5,027 nucleotides of DNA from Thermoplasmata archaeon (GTDB lineage: Archaea > Thermoplasmatota > Thermoplasmata > Thermoplasmatales > Thermoplasmataceae): positions 1 through 5,027 of the forward strand of contig JAKAAE010000119.1 in the NCBI GenBank assembly GCA_021797225.1, written 5' to 3'. Below are positions 1 through 5,027 of this stretch, one piece after another. The notes beneath the pieces were generated by a model. It saw only the letters and a program-made list of their open reading frames with translations, had not been told where the DNA came from and did no database searches. The translations under genes were made by a program, and so were the position numbers. Each line of letters starts with the position of its first letter. Position 1 is the stretch's first letter.

Positions 1-22
1 CATACCACTAGACTACGAGCCC
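1..22 (-). tRNA. tRNA gene, 5' part only (acceptor 5' strand and most of the D-arm)
   Basis: Read on the minus strand, these 22 bases fit the start of a tRNA: a seven-base acceptor strand GGGCTCG, then T8 and A9, a D-stem start GTC(T), A14, G15, the invariant GG of the D-loop, and ...TATG, which would continue into GAC to close the D-stem. The rest of the gene, including the anticodon, lies beyond the left edge, so the isotype cannot be read; the D-arm resembles archaeal tRNA-Val and tRNA-Gly genes. A TATA-like box (45-52, minus strand) lies about 26 bases from the first tRNA base, which supports a real gene. G15, the usual archaeosine position, is present, which is notable next to an archaeosine gene. 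The call rests on a short stretch and could not be folded to completion. Confidence 0.72.
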
Positions 23-29
23 TTCTAGG

Positions 30-83
30 TTCATTTAAAGATAATATATAATTTTTTACATTAGAAAATTCATTTGAAAGATA
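30..83. repeat. Short direct repeat TTCATTT(G)AAAGATA, two copies
   Basis: The motif TTCATTTAAAGATA occurs at 30-43 and again, with a single extra G, at 69-83 (TTCATTTGAAAGATA). Both copies lie in the gap between the divergent tRNA and RaSEA promoters, 39 bases apart start to start. They could be paired protein-binding sites or simply AT-rich coincidence. No function is known to me. Confidence 0.3.
45..52 (-). promoter_or_regulatory. TATA box of the tRNA gene
   Basis: On the minus strand this reads ATTATATA. Its centre lies about 26 to 27 bases from position 22, the presumed first base of the tRNA. That is the standard archaeal TATA-to-start distance and would place the transcript start at or next to the mature 5' end. 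The assignment is inferred from spacing only. Confidence 0.5.
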
Positions 84-109
84 CGTTTCCCGTATATGAC
101 AACAATGCT

Positions 110-117
110 CTTATAGA
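110..117 (+). promoter_or_regulatory. TATA box of the RaSEA gene
   Basis: CTTATAGA is centred about 24 to 25 bases before the ATG at 138. This fits an archaeal TATA box driving a leaderless transcript that begins at or very near the start codon. No Shine-Dalgarno-like sequence lies ahead of the ATG, which agrees with leaderless initiation. A second AT-rich element (GTATATG, 92-98) could serve a slightly longer transcript. Confidence 0.5.
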
Positions 118-137
118 CATAATCAATATTATAGAGA

Positions 138-1193
138 ATGGTAGTTAGAGATTATTCACTTTATATTAAAAGCCTTATGCGCGAGAATAACAGAAAAAAT
201 GACGCTGATAAACCTGTTTCCATATGGAAGGAACTTGATAGGTTGAGAGGATATCCAGAGAAAACAATGGTATGTATTTTCAGAACGACTGGATGTGCAT
301 GGTATAAATTTACAGCATGTTCAATGTGCGGTTACTTCAATGATACATCTCCCGATATAATTGATGAAAATCTGATGCATCAGATAGATACACTTTACGA
401 TTCACTTGGGGATACTAAAGTTTTGAAAATTTTCACCTCAGGAAGTTTCCTTGATTCCAATGAAGTCCATCCCGCCGTGAGAGATTACTTTATTCAGAGG
501 ATTAAGGATAAGGTTGAAAAATTACTTGTGGAATCCAGAACAGAATATATCCGGCCAGAAATACTTGAACCATTCAAGAAAGCTGGAATAGATTTACGTA
601 TTGCCATAGGCCTAGAAAGTGCGGATGATTATATAATGAAATATTCGGTGAACAAGGGGAGCACCATGAAAAAGTTTATCGATGCCGCAAGTGTTTTAAA
701 CAGAGAGAAAATTGAATTGAGAACATATCTTTTATTCAAACCGCCTTTTATTTCAGAAAAAATGGCTATGGAAGATATAATGAAGTCAGTGAAAGCTGTT
801 GCACCCTATTCCACAGATATATCCATCAATCCCATGAATATACAGAAAAATACTCTGGTGGAAAAGCTCTGGAAGAAGGGCCTTTACAGACCACCCCGGC
901 TTTATTCTCTTGCAAAATTACTGATAGATCTGGGCGATGAATACCCAGTTCTTTCCTATCCAACAGGAGGAAATCGTGAGAGAGGTGTTCATAATGATAA
1001 ATATGACAGGGAACTTCTGGACCTAATAGTTCAGGGGTCACTCGATCACGATTTTAAGCAACTTTCACAGTACTATAACTCTCTTGATCTGGCAGAATAC
1101 AACTATCACATAGAGCTTGAGGATAGGATGTTCTTTCAGGGTGATTACGATACGTTATTAAAAAGACTTTCATCTTCATCTATCACCTATTAA
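138..1193 (+). CDS. Archaeosine biosynthesis radical SAM protein RaSEA
   Basis: The 351-residue product matches the RaSEA family (formerly an Elp3-like archaeal radical SAM family, TIGR01210). In that family RaSEA works with ArcS: ArcS attaches lysine to preQ0 already placed in tRNA by ArcTGT, and RaSEA cleaves the lysine adduct to leave archaeosine (G+), usually at tRNA position 15. Visible features are an N-terminal SIWKELDRLRG segment (28-38), an iron-sulfur cysteine cluster C53-x7-C61-x2-C64 followed by GYFND, a FTSGSFLD strand (99-106) at the usual SAM-binding place, VESRTEYI (131-138) and IGLES (157-161). Length is normal for the family. The ATG at 138 is chosen because the promoter spacing fits leaderless initiation and the family N-terminal motif lies just inside. 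The gene is transcribed away from a tRNA gene, and its last 18 bases overlap the convergent tyrA. The identification is from remembered family motifs, not a search; another tRNA or radical SAM role is less likely. Confidence 0.85.
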   Translation: MVVRDYSLYIKSLMRENNRKNDADKPVSIWKELDRLRGYPEKTMVCIFRTTGCAWYKFTACSMCGYFNDTSPDIIDENLMHQIDTLYDSLGDTKVLKIFTSGSFLDSNEVHPAVRDYFIQRIKDKVEKLLVESRTEYIRPEILEPFKKAGIDLRIAIGLESADDYIMKYSVNKGSTMKKFIDAASVLNREKIELRTYLLFKPPFISEKMAMEDIMKSVKAVAPYSTDISINPMNIQKNTLVEKLWKKGLYRPPRLYSLAKLLIDLGDEYPVLSYPTGGNRERGVHNDKYDRELLDLIVQGSLDHDFKQLSQYYNSLDLAEYNYHIELEDRMFFQGDYDTLLKRLSSSSITY

Positions 1194-1814
1194 TTTTTTG
1201 AGATATTTCAGTTTTTCTTCTATATTTTCAATTATAGATAATGAATTATTATTGAATTTTATTGTATCAAACATTATTTCCGGATTTTCAGAATATTTTA
1301 TGGCAGAAAGTTCACATAATTTTTTGTGAGATGTGGTTTCTATGTTTGTTTCCACCGTGTCTGATATATATGAAAGTATGTACGGCTTTATGAGCAGTTC
1401 CTCCATAAGTTTATCATGTTCAAAGGAGGTCATGGAAATAATGTTATATTTCTTAAATAGCTCCGAGATCAGTTCAAATGTATTTTTCGGTGAGATATCT
1501 GATATAAAAAGTATATCTTTATTCGTTTTATAGGAAAGTGGGCCAAACATGGGATGCAAACTTATTACTTTATTCGAAAATTGTCTCATAGGAGATTTTA
1601 CTGAGGTCAATTCGATAAATGTCCGGTAATCGGGGTATGTATTTATTATATCCATGGCTGCCTTCAAGGGGACTGCGAGAAATGCTATTTCAGCTTTCTT
1701 CAATTCTTCTGATAATTTATCCTCATCGGCAATATCGATACCAGTTGAACCGGGTAAAATTTCCATTAAAGTTTTTCCCAATCTTCCCTGTGAACCGATT
1801 ATTAAAATTTTCAT
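1176..1814 (-). CDS. tyrA: Prephenate dehydrogenase (TyrA family), compact form
   Basis: The enzyme oxidises and decarboxylates prephenate to 4-hydroxyphenylpyruvate with NAD(P)+, the committed step to tyrosine, in the cytosol. From the preferred start (ATG at 1814, 212 residues) it opens with a Rossmann dinucleotide-binding strand KILIIGSQGRLG. Asp27 at the end of the second strand suggests NAD+ preference. Next come AFLAVP (44-49), an ELTSVKS segment (68-74), and the hallmark HPMFGP (87-92), whose His corresponds to the catalytic His of E. coli TyrA. A later SFEHDKLM motif matches the EHD signature of the helical half. At 212 residues it is shorter than most TyrA proteins, with a reduced C-terminal helical region and no ACT domain. 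An ATG at 1832 would add six residues (MLQLNK) and overlap the upstream gene; I prefer 1814 because the Rossmann strand starts there. It lies one base after the chorismate mutase stop, with no Shine-Dalgarno, so translational coupling is likely. Confidence 0.87.
   Translation of the reverse strand: MKILIIGSQGRLGKTLMEILPGSTGIDIADEDKLSEELKKAEIAFLAVPLKAAMDIINTYPDYRTFIELTSVKSPMRQFSNKVISLHPMFGPLSYKTNKDILFISDISPKNTFELISELFKKYNIISMTSFEHDKLMEELLIKPYILSYISDTVETNIETTSHKKLCELSAIKYSENPEIMFDTIKFNNNSLSIIENIEEKLKYLKKLIGDR
1194..1199 (+). terminator. Oligo-T tract just after the RaSEA stop codon
   Basis: Six T residues follow the TAA stop directly, and further T-runs occur within the next 35 bases (for example 1212-1216). 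Archaeal RNA polymerase commonly ends transcription at T-tracts without a hairpin, so this is a plausible terminator. It lies inside the convergent tyrA coding region, so the T-runs may only reflect AT-rich coding sequence. Confidence 0.35.
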
Positions 1815-1815
1815 T

Positions 1816-2385
1816 TTATTCAATTGCAACATTGTATATCTGTTTTTTATTTTCCATAAATTTTTCAGATATCAGCATAATATCATTATTTATCATTATA
1901 TCCTGATTCAAATCCGTGTTAAGCTTAATTATCAAATCCGGGTTATCAATAGTATCTATGATGTGGTGACCCGCAAGAGCCATTATCCCGGAAACCATTC
2001 TGTCGTGGCATGCTATAACTGTTCCGGCATTTAGAATATTAGATAGGAGAAAAATCAGATTTTCATATTTTCCAGCATATTTTATATATTTAACTCCATT
2101 TTTCTCTTCAGAATAATTGACCCAGTCAAAATGTATTTTTTCCTCATAGTGGATTGAAAATTCAAAGAGTATATTAAGTATTGATTCCTCGAAGGCGTCA
2201 GAGGGCAAAGTTTTCAAAATATCTATTTCTCTTTCCCGGTTTCTTACACTCATACCCTCAGAATTCTTGAAATCCCCAATCTTACCGGCAAGTATTCTCC
2301 TTTTTTCCAGGAGGTCAAGTATACCTTTTGAATTCAGGTAAATTTCATTTCTTAAATTGTCCAATTCGTTGATAAATACTATCAC
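1816..2385 (-). CDS. Chorismate mutase, AroQ type, with unassigned C-terminal region
   Basis: The first 85 or so residues of this 189-residue product form an AroQ-type (all-helical) chorismate mutase, which rearranges chorismate to prephenate. Visible active-site equivalents by alignment with the E. coli P-protein are R12 (LRNEI), R29 (LLEKRR), K40 and the pair R52-E53; the position of E. coli Asp48 is Asn49. The residue matching E. coli Gln88 is not clear. Residues about 90-189 are not part of a normal AroQ domain; this part contains GVKYIKYAGKYENL, TVIACHDRM and GIMALAGHH, and I do not recognise it. The start codon is GTG at 2385, placed about 26 bases from a TATA box, which suggests leaderless initiation; a TTG seven codons further in would give the family-typical MDNLRNEI start. 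The gene leads a two-gene unit with tyrA, so its prephenate feeds the tyrosine branch directly. A palindrome sits right at its promoter. Confidence 0.87.
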   Translation of the reverse strand: MIVFINELDNLRNEIYLNSKGILDLLEKRRILAGKIGDFKNSEGMSVRNREREIDILKTLPSDAFEESILNILFEFSIHYEEKIHFDWVNYSEEKNGVKYIKYAGKYENLIFLLSNILNAGTVIACHDRMVSGIMALAGHHIIDTIDNPDLIIKLNTDLNQDIMINNDIMLISEKFMENKKQIYNVAIE

Positions 2386-2386
2386 C

Positions 2387-2409
2387 TATGATAGAGTATA
2401 TCTATCATA
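2387..2409. promoter_or_regulatory. Perfect inverted repeat, candidate operator of the chorismate mutase-tyrA unit
   Basis: The left arm TATGATAGA (2387-2395) and right arm TCTATCATA (2401-2409) are exact reverse complements separated by five bases (GTATA). The element fills the space between the TATA box (2408-2415, minus strand) and the GTG start at 2385, so a bound dimer would block polymerase or the pre-initiation complex. A weaker inverted repeat TGATA-N5-TATCA lies at 2370-2384, across the start codon, its centre 21 bp (two helical turns) away. Such symmetric sites suit helix-turn-helix dimers; which protein would bind is unknown. It is upstream of the thiL transcript start, so an RNA hairpin role is unlikely. 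Confidence 0.6.
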
Positions 2410-2415
2410 TATAAA
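2408..2415 (-). promoter_or_regulatory. TATA box of the chorismate mutase-tyrA unit
   Basis: On the minus strand it reads TTTATATA, the archaeal consensus. Its centre (about 2411.5) is 26 to 27 bases from the first base of the GTG start at 2385, so the transcript is probably leaderless. The box overlaps the outer end of the palindrome at 2387-2409. Because TATATAAA is nearly symmetric, it may also support plus-strand transcription toward thiL, starting near 2438. Confidence 0.6.
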
Positions 2416-2447
2416 AATTTTACAATTAACAGGGGGCAAACAAAAAA

Positions 2448-2455
2448 CTTTAAAT
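2448..2455 (+). promoter_or_regulatory. Possible TATA box of thiL
   Basis: CTTTAAAT, preceded by an A-run that could serve as a BRE, is centred about 27 bases before the TTG at 2479. That spacing is what a leaderless thiL transcript starting at 2479 would need. The competing element is the TATATAAA at 2408-2415, which would start transcription near 2438 and give a short leader. Confidence 0.4.
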
Positions 2456-2478
2456 TGCCAGAAATTATAACAAATTCA

Positions 2479-3435
2479 TTGAAGCTCAGTGATCTCGGGG
2501 AACGGGAAGTTATAGATATACTGGCAGGAAAACAACGTGATATTGATGACTGTGCAGTATTGAATTGTGGTGATACGGACCTCCTTCTGTCTACGGACCT
2601 GATAACCCGTGCTACCCATCTTCCGGAGGGCACAAGTCCGTTTCTGGCTGGAAAATTCTTTGCTGCCATAAATCTCAGTGATATAGCTGCAATGGCCGGA
2701 ATACCGGAAGGTATGCTGGTATCTATTTCGGTTTTCCCCGGATATGACATACAATATCTTCAGGAATTTTATAAAGGAATTACCTATGAACTTTCTAGAT
2801 TCAATGCCTCCATTATCGGTGGAGATACAAAGGAAGGAGAAGATTTTACGGCATCCGGTACAATAATAGGACGTCAGAAACCTGAACTGGTTAGGAAGCG
2901 GTCTTATATAGCTCCAGGACAGCAACTCTTTGTAACCAACTCGCTTGGATCAGCAGCCGCAGGTTACATTTATTATAAATACGGTAGAGACAGGCAGGAG
3001 GGAATTAAAAAAATGCTGGATATTGAACCGAGAATATCAGAAGCCCAGAAAATCAGTGAAAATGGTGCAAAATTCATGATGGATTTATCCGATGGTATTT
3101 ATGCATCTATATATCAGATGCATAGAGATTTTGGAACAGGGTTCAGAATTTATATGGAAAATATTCCTGTTGCATCTTCTGTTGCAGAAGCTTCAAAAAT
3201 CTCGGGCTTTTCAATAGAGGATATAGCCCTTTCATTTGGCGGGGATTATGAACTCCTCTTTACTATAGATAATAAGGACACCGAAAGATTCATGGATGCT
3301 ATGAAAAATGAAGACATAGATGTCCATAAAATAGGCGAAACATATAATGGGATAAATGAAATACATGATGGATCATGGCGTCCTGTGAATAATAGAGGTT
3401 ATGAACATTTCAAGGATGTCCCCCTTAATAAATAA
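2479..3435 (+). CDS. thiL: Thiamine-monophosphate kinase
   Basis: ThiL phosphorylates thiamine monophosphate with ATP to give thiamine diphosphate, the final cytosolic step of the cofactor pathway. The product has the PurM/ThiL fold motifs in order: an acidic pair in DIDDCAVL (21-28), STDLITRATH (38-47), INLSDIAAM (64-72), IIGGDTKEG (112-120), MDLSDG (201-206) and a SFGGDYELLFT block near the C-terminus. The Asp residues in these motifs coordinate the magnesium ions. At 318 residues it has normal length. No ATG lies upstream in frame. TTG at 2479 gives MKLSDLGERE, the typical start of archaeal ThiL, and has a TATA-like box about 27 bases before it; TTG at 2455 would add eight residues (MPEIITNS) and cannot be excluded. 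The usual GDD is IDD here and SGGED is SFGGD, mild departures that keep the acidic ligands. It is divergent from chorismate mutase and 57 bases ahead of grpE. Confidence 0.93.
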   Translation: MKLSDLGEREVIDILAGKQRDIDDCAVLNCGDTDLLLSTDLITRATHLPEGTSPFLAGKFFAAINLSDIAAMAGIPEGMLVSISVFPGYDIQYLQEFYKGITYELSRFNASIIGGDTKEGEDFTASGTIIGRQKPELVRKRSYIAPGQQLFVTNSLGSAAAGYIYYKYGRDRQEGIKKMLDIEPRISEAQKISENGAKFMMDLSDGIYASIYQMHRDFGTGFRIYMENIPVASSVAEASKISGFSIEDIALSFGGDYELLFTIDNKDTERFMDAMKNEDIDVHKIGETYNGINEIHDGSWRPVNNRGYEHFKDVPLNK

Positions 3436-3447
3436 TATCAAAAAAGT

Positions 3448-3477
3448 AAATATTTATATAGAAAATATTTATATAGA
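3448..3477 (+). repeat. Exact tandem duplication of a 15-bp TATA-bearing module ahead of grpE
   Basis: The unit AAATATTTATATAGA occurs twice without a break (3448-3462 and 3463-3477). Each copy holds a TTTATATA box (3453-3460 and 3468-3475). The downstream box is about 24 to 25 bases from the second ATG (3496), fitting near-leaderless initiation; the upstream box would start near 3482, giving a leader of about 11 bases. The two copies are thus likely twin promoters of the grpE-dnaK unit, or a TATA box plus a repeated binding site for a heat-shock regulator. The repeat is seen directly; the role is inferred from position. Confidence 0.7.
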
Positions 3478-3492
3478 AGAACAAATATACTT

Positions 3493-4008
3493 ATGATGAA
3501 CCATAAAGAATATAGCAGGCCCCTTGAATTCGATATAGAACAGGTAAGGAAGAGAAATAAAATGAAGGACAGGGAAGAAATGAAAAAATACAAAGACCTA
3601 TACAACAGCACTATTGCTGACCTCAATGATTATAAAAGCCTCTATGTACGTCAGAGAACTGAAATGGAAAATTATTCTAAATACAAGGAGAACGAGATCA
3701 GCAATATCAGAAAAAACGCAAGCAGTGAACTTATAAAAGAACTCCTGCCTGTTCTCGACACCCTTGATGCCGGTATAGCCCATGACCCGAAACTGGAACC
3801 GGTCAAAGCCCAGCTTCTGAAAGTATTGCAGGCCAACGGTTTGCAGGTAATAGAGGCAAAGGGTACTAAATACGATCCCAACATAGAAGAGGCCGTAGGG
3901 GTTCTGGACCAGGGAGAGGACGGAACCGTTCTTGAAGAGGTTCAGAAAGGTTATACACTAAATGGAAATGTCATACGGACATCAAAGGTAATTGTTTCAA
4001 AAAGGTGA
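3493..4008 (+). CDS. grpE: GrpE, nucleotide exchange factor of DnaK
   Basis: GrpE is a cytosolic dimer that opens the ATPase domain of DnaK to release ADP and so resets the chaperone cycle. The 171-residue product shows the family layout: a long charged coiled-coil helix (about 15-75), the ELIKELLPVLDTLDAGI helix block (about 79-95), and a C-terminal beta-wing with KYDPNIEEAVGVL and VLEEVQKGYTLNGNVIRTSKVIVSK, matching the GrpE signature near its C-terminus. The length is usual for a short GrpE lacking a long acidic N-terminal tail. Two adjacent ATG codons (3493, 3496) are possible starts; neither has a Shine-Dalgarno, which fits a leaderless or short-leader message from the twin TATA module. 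dnaK follows after six bases, so the two are almost surely co-transcribed. Archaeal grpE-dnaK sets are generally held to be acquired from bacteria. Confidence 0.95.
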   Translation: MMNHKEYSRPLEFDIEQVRKRNKMKDREEMKKYKDLYNSTIADLNDYKSLYVRQRTEMENYSKYKENEISNIRKNASSELIKELLPVLDTLDAGIAHDPKLEPVKAQLLKVLQANGLQVIEAKGTKYDPNIEEAVGVLDQGEDGTVLEEVQKGYTLNGNVIRTSKVIVSKR

Positions 4009-4009
4009 T
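4004..4009 (+). promoter_or_regulatory. Shine-Dalgarno site of dnaK
   Basis: GGTGAT, complementary to the ATCACC near the 3' end of archaeal 16S rRNA, lies five bases before the dnaK ATG and includes the grpE stop codon TGA. It contrasts with the first genes of transcripts in this window, which lack such sites, and fits the archaeal pattern of leaderless first genes and Shine-Dalgarno-led internal genes. Confidence 0.7.
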
Positions 4010-4014
4010 AAAAA

Positions 4015-5027
4015 ATGAGTAAAATAATAGGTATTGATTTGGGTACTAGCAATTCAGCAGCGGCAGTAGTTATCTCTGGAAAGCCGGAATCTATTCCGGC
4101 AGCAGAGGGTGTTTCTCTTGGCGGGAAATCATTCCCCAGTTATGTGGCCTTCACAAAGGATGGACAGCTTCTGGTTGGAGAACCGGCAAGAAGGCAGGCA
4201 CTTTTGAATCCGGAGGGAACTATATACGGTGCTAAAAGAAAAATGGGCACAGATTTCAAATACAAAATATTCGGAAAGGAATATACACCACAGCAGATAT
4301 CTGGATTCATATTGCAGAAAATAAAAAAGGACGCAGAGGCTTTTCTGGGGGAACCGGTAAAAGATGCAGTCATAACAGTTCCTGCATATTTCAACGATAA
4401 TCAGAGGCAGGCAACTAAGGATGCCGGTGCTATTGCAGGTCTAACTGTTAAGAGAATTATAAATGAACCAACAGCTGCATGCATGGCATATGGTATTGAT
4501 AAACTGAATGAAACATTGAAAATCCTTATCTACGACTTCGGAGGAGGCACACTTGATGTAACAGTCATGGACTTTGGCCAGGGCGTATTCGAGGTTATGT
4601 CTACCTCAGGAGATACAAAACTCGGTGGTACTGATATGGATGAGGCAATAGTAAATTTCCTTGCTGATGATTTTAAATCAAAGGAAGGAATAGATCTCAG
4701 GAAGGATAAATCAGCGTATATAAGGCTTAGAGACGCTGCAGAAAAAGCTAAAATTGAACTATCAACAGTCCTGGAATCTGATATTAATCTGCCATATATA
4801 ACAGCAACCCAGGATGGCCCGAAGCATCTTGAATATAAACTTACAAGAGCAAAATTGGAGGAATTAATTGCTCCTATTGTTGGAAGATCGGCAGAGTCAC
4901 TTAACAAGGCTCTTGAAGGTGCTAAACTATCAAAGGGAGATATAAATAAAATTATACTTATCGGCGGACCCACAAGAATGCCATATGTCAAGAAGTATGT
5001 TGAAGACTACTTCGGCAAAAAGAGATC
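4015..5027 (+). CDS. dnaK: Molecular chaperone DnaK (Hsp70), N-terminal part, cut by the window edge
   Basis: DnaK is the ATP-driven Hsp70 chaperone that binds unfolded stretches of protein, working with DnaJ and GrpE. The 337 codons present cover nearly all of the ATPase domain: [10 protein letters not shown] (5-14, phosphate-1 loop), the catalytic Lys74 in GAKRKMG (equivalent to E. coli Lys70), [20 protein letters not shown] (119-138), [11 protein letters not shown] (150-160), DFGGGTLDV (174-182, phosphate-2), a [12 protein letters not shown] segment (198-209) and IGGPTRMP (316-323, adenosine). Roughly 23 residues found in Gram-negative DnaK after Lys70 are missing, as in Gram-positive and archaeal homologues. 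Small departures: GTTNS is GTSNS, and the usual NEPTAAALAYG carries Cys156. The substrate-binding half, and any dnaJ, lie beyond the right edge. The start is fixed by the Shine-Dalgarno at 4004-4009. Its similarity to remembered Thermoplasma DnaK is the best taxonomic hint here. Confidence 0.97.
   Translation, partial: MSKIIGIDLGTSNSAAAVVISGKPESIPAAEGVSLGGKSFPSYVAFTKDGQLLVGEPARRQALLNPEGTIYGAKRKMGTDFKYKIFGKEYTPQQISGFILQKIKKDAEAFLGEPVKDAVITVPAYFNDNQRQATKDAGAIAGLTVKRIINEPTAACMAYGIDKLNETLKILIYDFGGGTLDVTVMDFGQGVFEVMSTSGDTKLGGTDMDEAIVNFLADDFKSKEGIDLRKDKSAYIRLRDAAEKAKIELSTVLESDINLPYITATQDGPKHLEYKLTRAKLEELIAPIVGRSAESLNKALEGAKLSKGDINKIILIGGPTRMPYVKKYVEDYFGKKR

Noticed and set aside
1619..2034. Open frames on the plus strand of 95 and 126 codons opposite tyrA and the chorismate mutase.
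   Set aside because: They run antisense to two well-supported genes, show no recognisable motifs, and have no promoter with the spacing seen for real genes here.
1180..2389. The 11-base string CTATCACCTAT at both ends of the chorismate mutase-tyrA unit (1180-1190 and 2379-2389), as possible flanking repeats of a mobile or transferred segment.
   Set aside because: An 11-base match is expected by chance in a 5-kb AT-rich window, and at 1180-1190 it is simply coding sequence of two overlapping genes. There is no transposase or target-site signature.
2387..2409. The palindrome as a transcription terminator hairpin for either neighbour.
   Set aside because: It lies between divergent genes, upstream of both transcript starts, so it would not be transcribed in the usual messages; it also has no following T-tract on either strand in a terminating context.
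2382..2925. Minus-strand open frames of 122 and 149 codons within thiL.
   Set aside because: They lie wholly or largely opposite thiL, whose motifs are clear, and their products are low-complexity Ser/Arg- or Cys/Ser-rich shadows.
4530..4991. Minus-strand open frame of 153 codons opposite dnaK.
   Set aside because: It is antisense to a highly conserved Hsp70 ATPase domain; long antisense frames opposite dnaK are a known artefact of its codon pattern.

Overview
The window looks like a piece of a Thermoplasmatales archaeon genome (Thermoplasma, Ferroplasma, Picrophilus or Cuniculiplasma type). This is judged from an AT-rich composition, an archaeosine radical SAM gene (an Archaea-specific tRNA modification), archaeal TATA boxes about 25 to 27 bases ahead of start codons with little or no leader, and a DnaK that resembles the Thermoplasma type. 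The genus cannot be fixed from the sequence alone.

Layout, left to right. Bases 1-22 hold the 5' end of a tRNA gene on the minus strand, running off the left edge. A 115-base gap carries back-to-back promoters for that tRNA and for a plus-strand gene (138-1193), read as RaSEA, the radical SAM enzyme of archaeosine synthesis. It converges on, and overlaps by 18 bases, a minus-strand two-gene unit: an AroQ-type chorismate mutase with an unrecognised C-terminal extension (2385-1816), followed one base later by a compact prephenate dehydrogenase (1814-1176). Together these take chorismate through prephenate to 4-hydroxyphenylpyruvate, the tyrosine branch. From the same intergenic gap thiL (thiamine-monophosphate kinase, thiamine diphosphate synthesis) is read to the right, probably from a TTG start. 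Then comes grpE, followed closely by dnaK, which is cut by the right edge: the Hsp70 chaperone with its nucleotide exchange factor, in bacterial-type order.

The coding content is mostly housekeeping. I did not find a mobile element, CRISPR array or defence system. The most interesting signals are in the control regions and in one domain: (i) a perfect 9-bp-arm inverted repeat placed exactly between the TATA box and the start of the chorismate mutase gene, a strong operator candidate; (ii) an exact tandem duplication of a 15-bp TATA-containing module ahead of grpE; (iii) the roughly 100-residue C-terminal region of the chorismate mutase that I cannot assign; and (iv) a consistent leaderless promoter geometry that helps choose start codons, notably for thiL.
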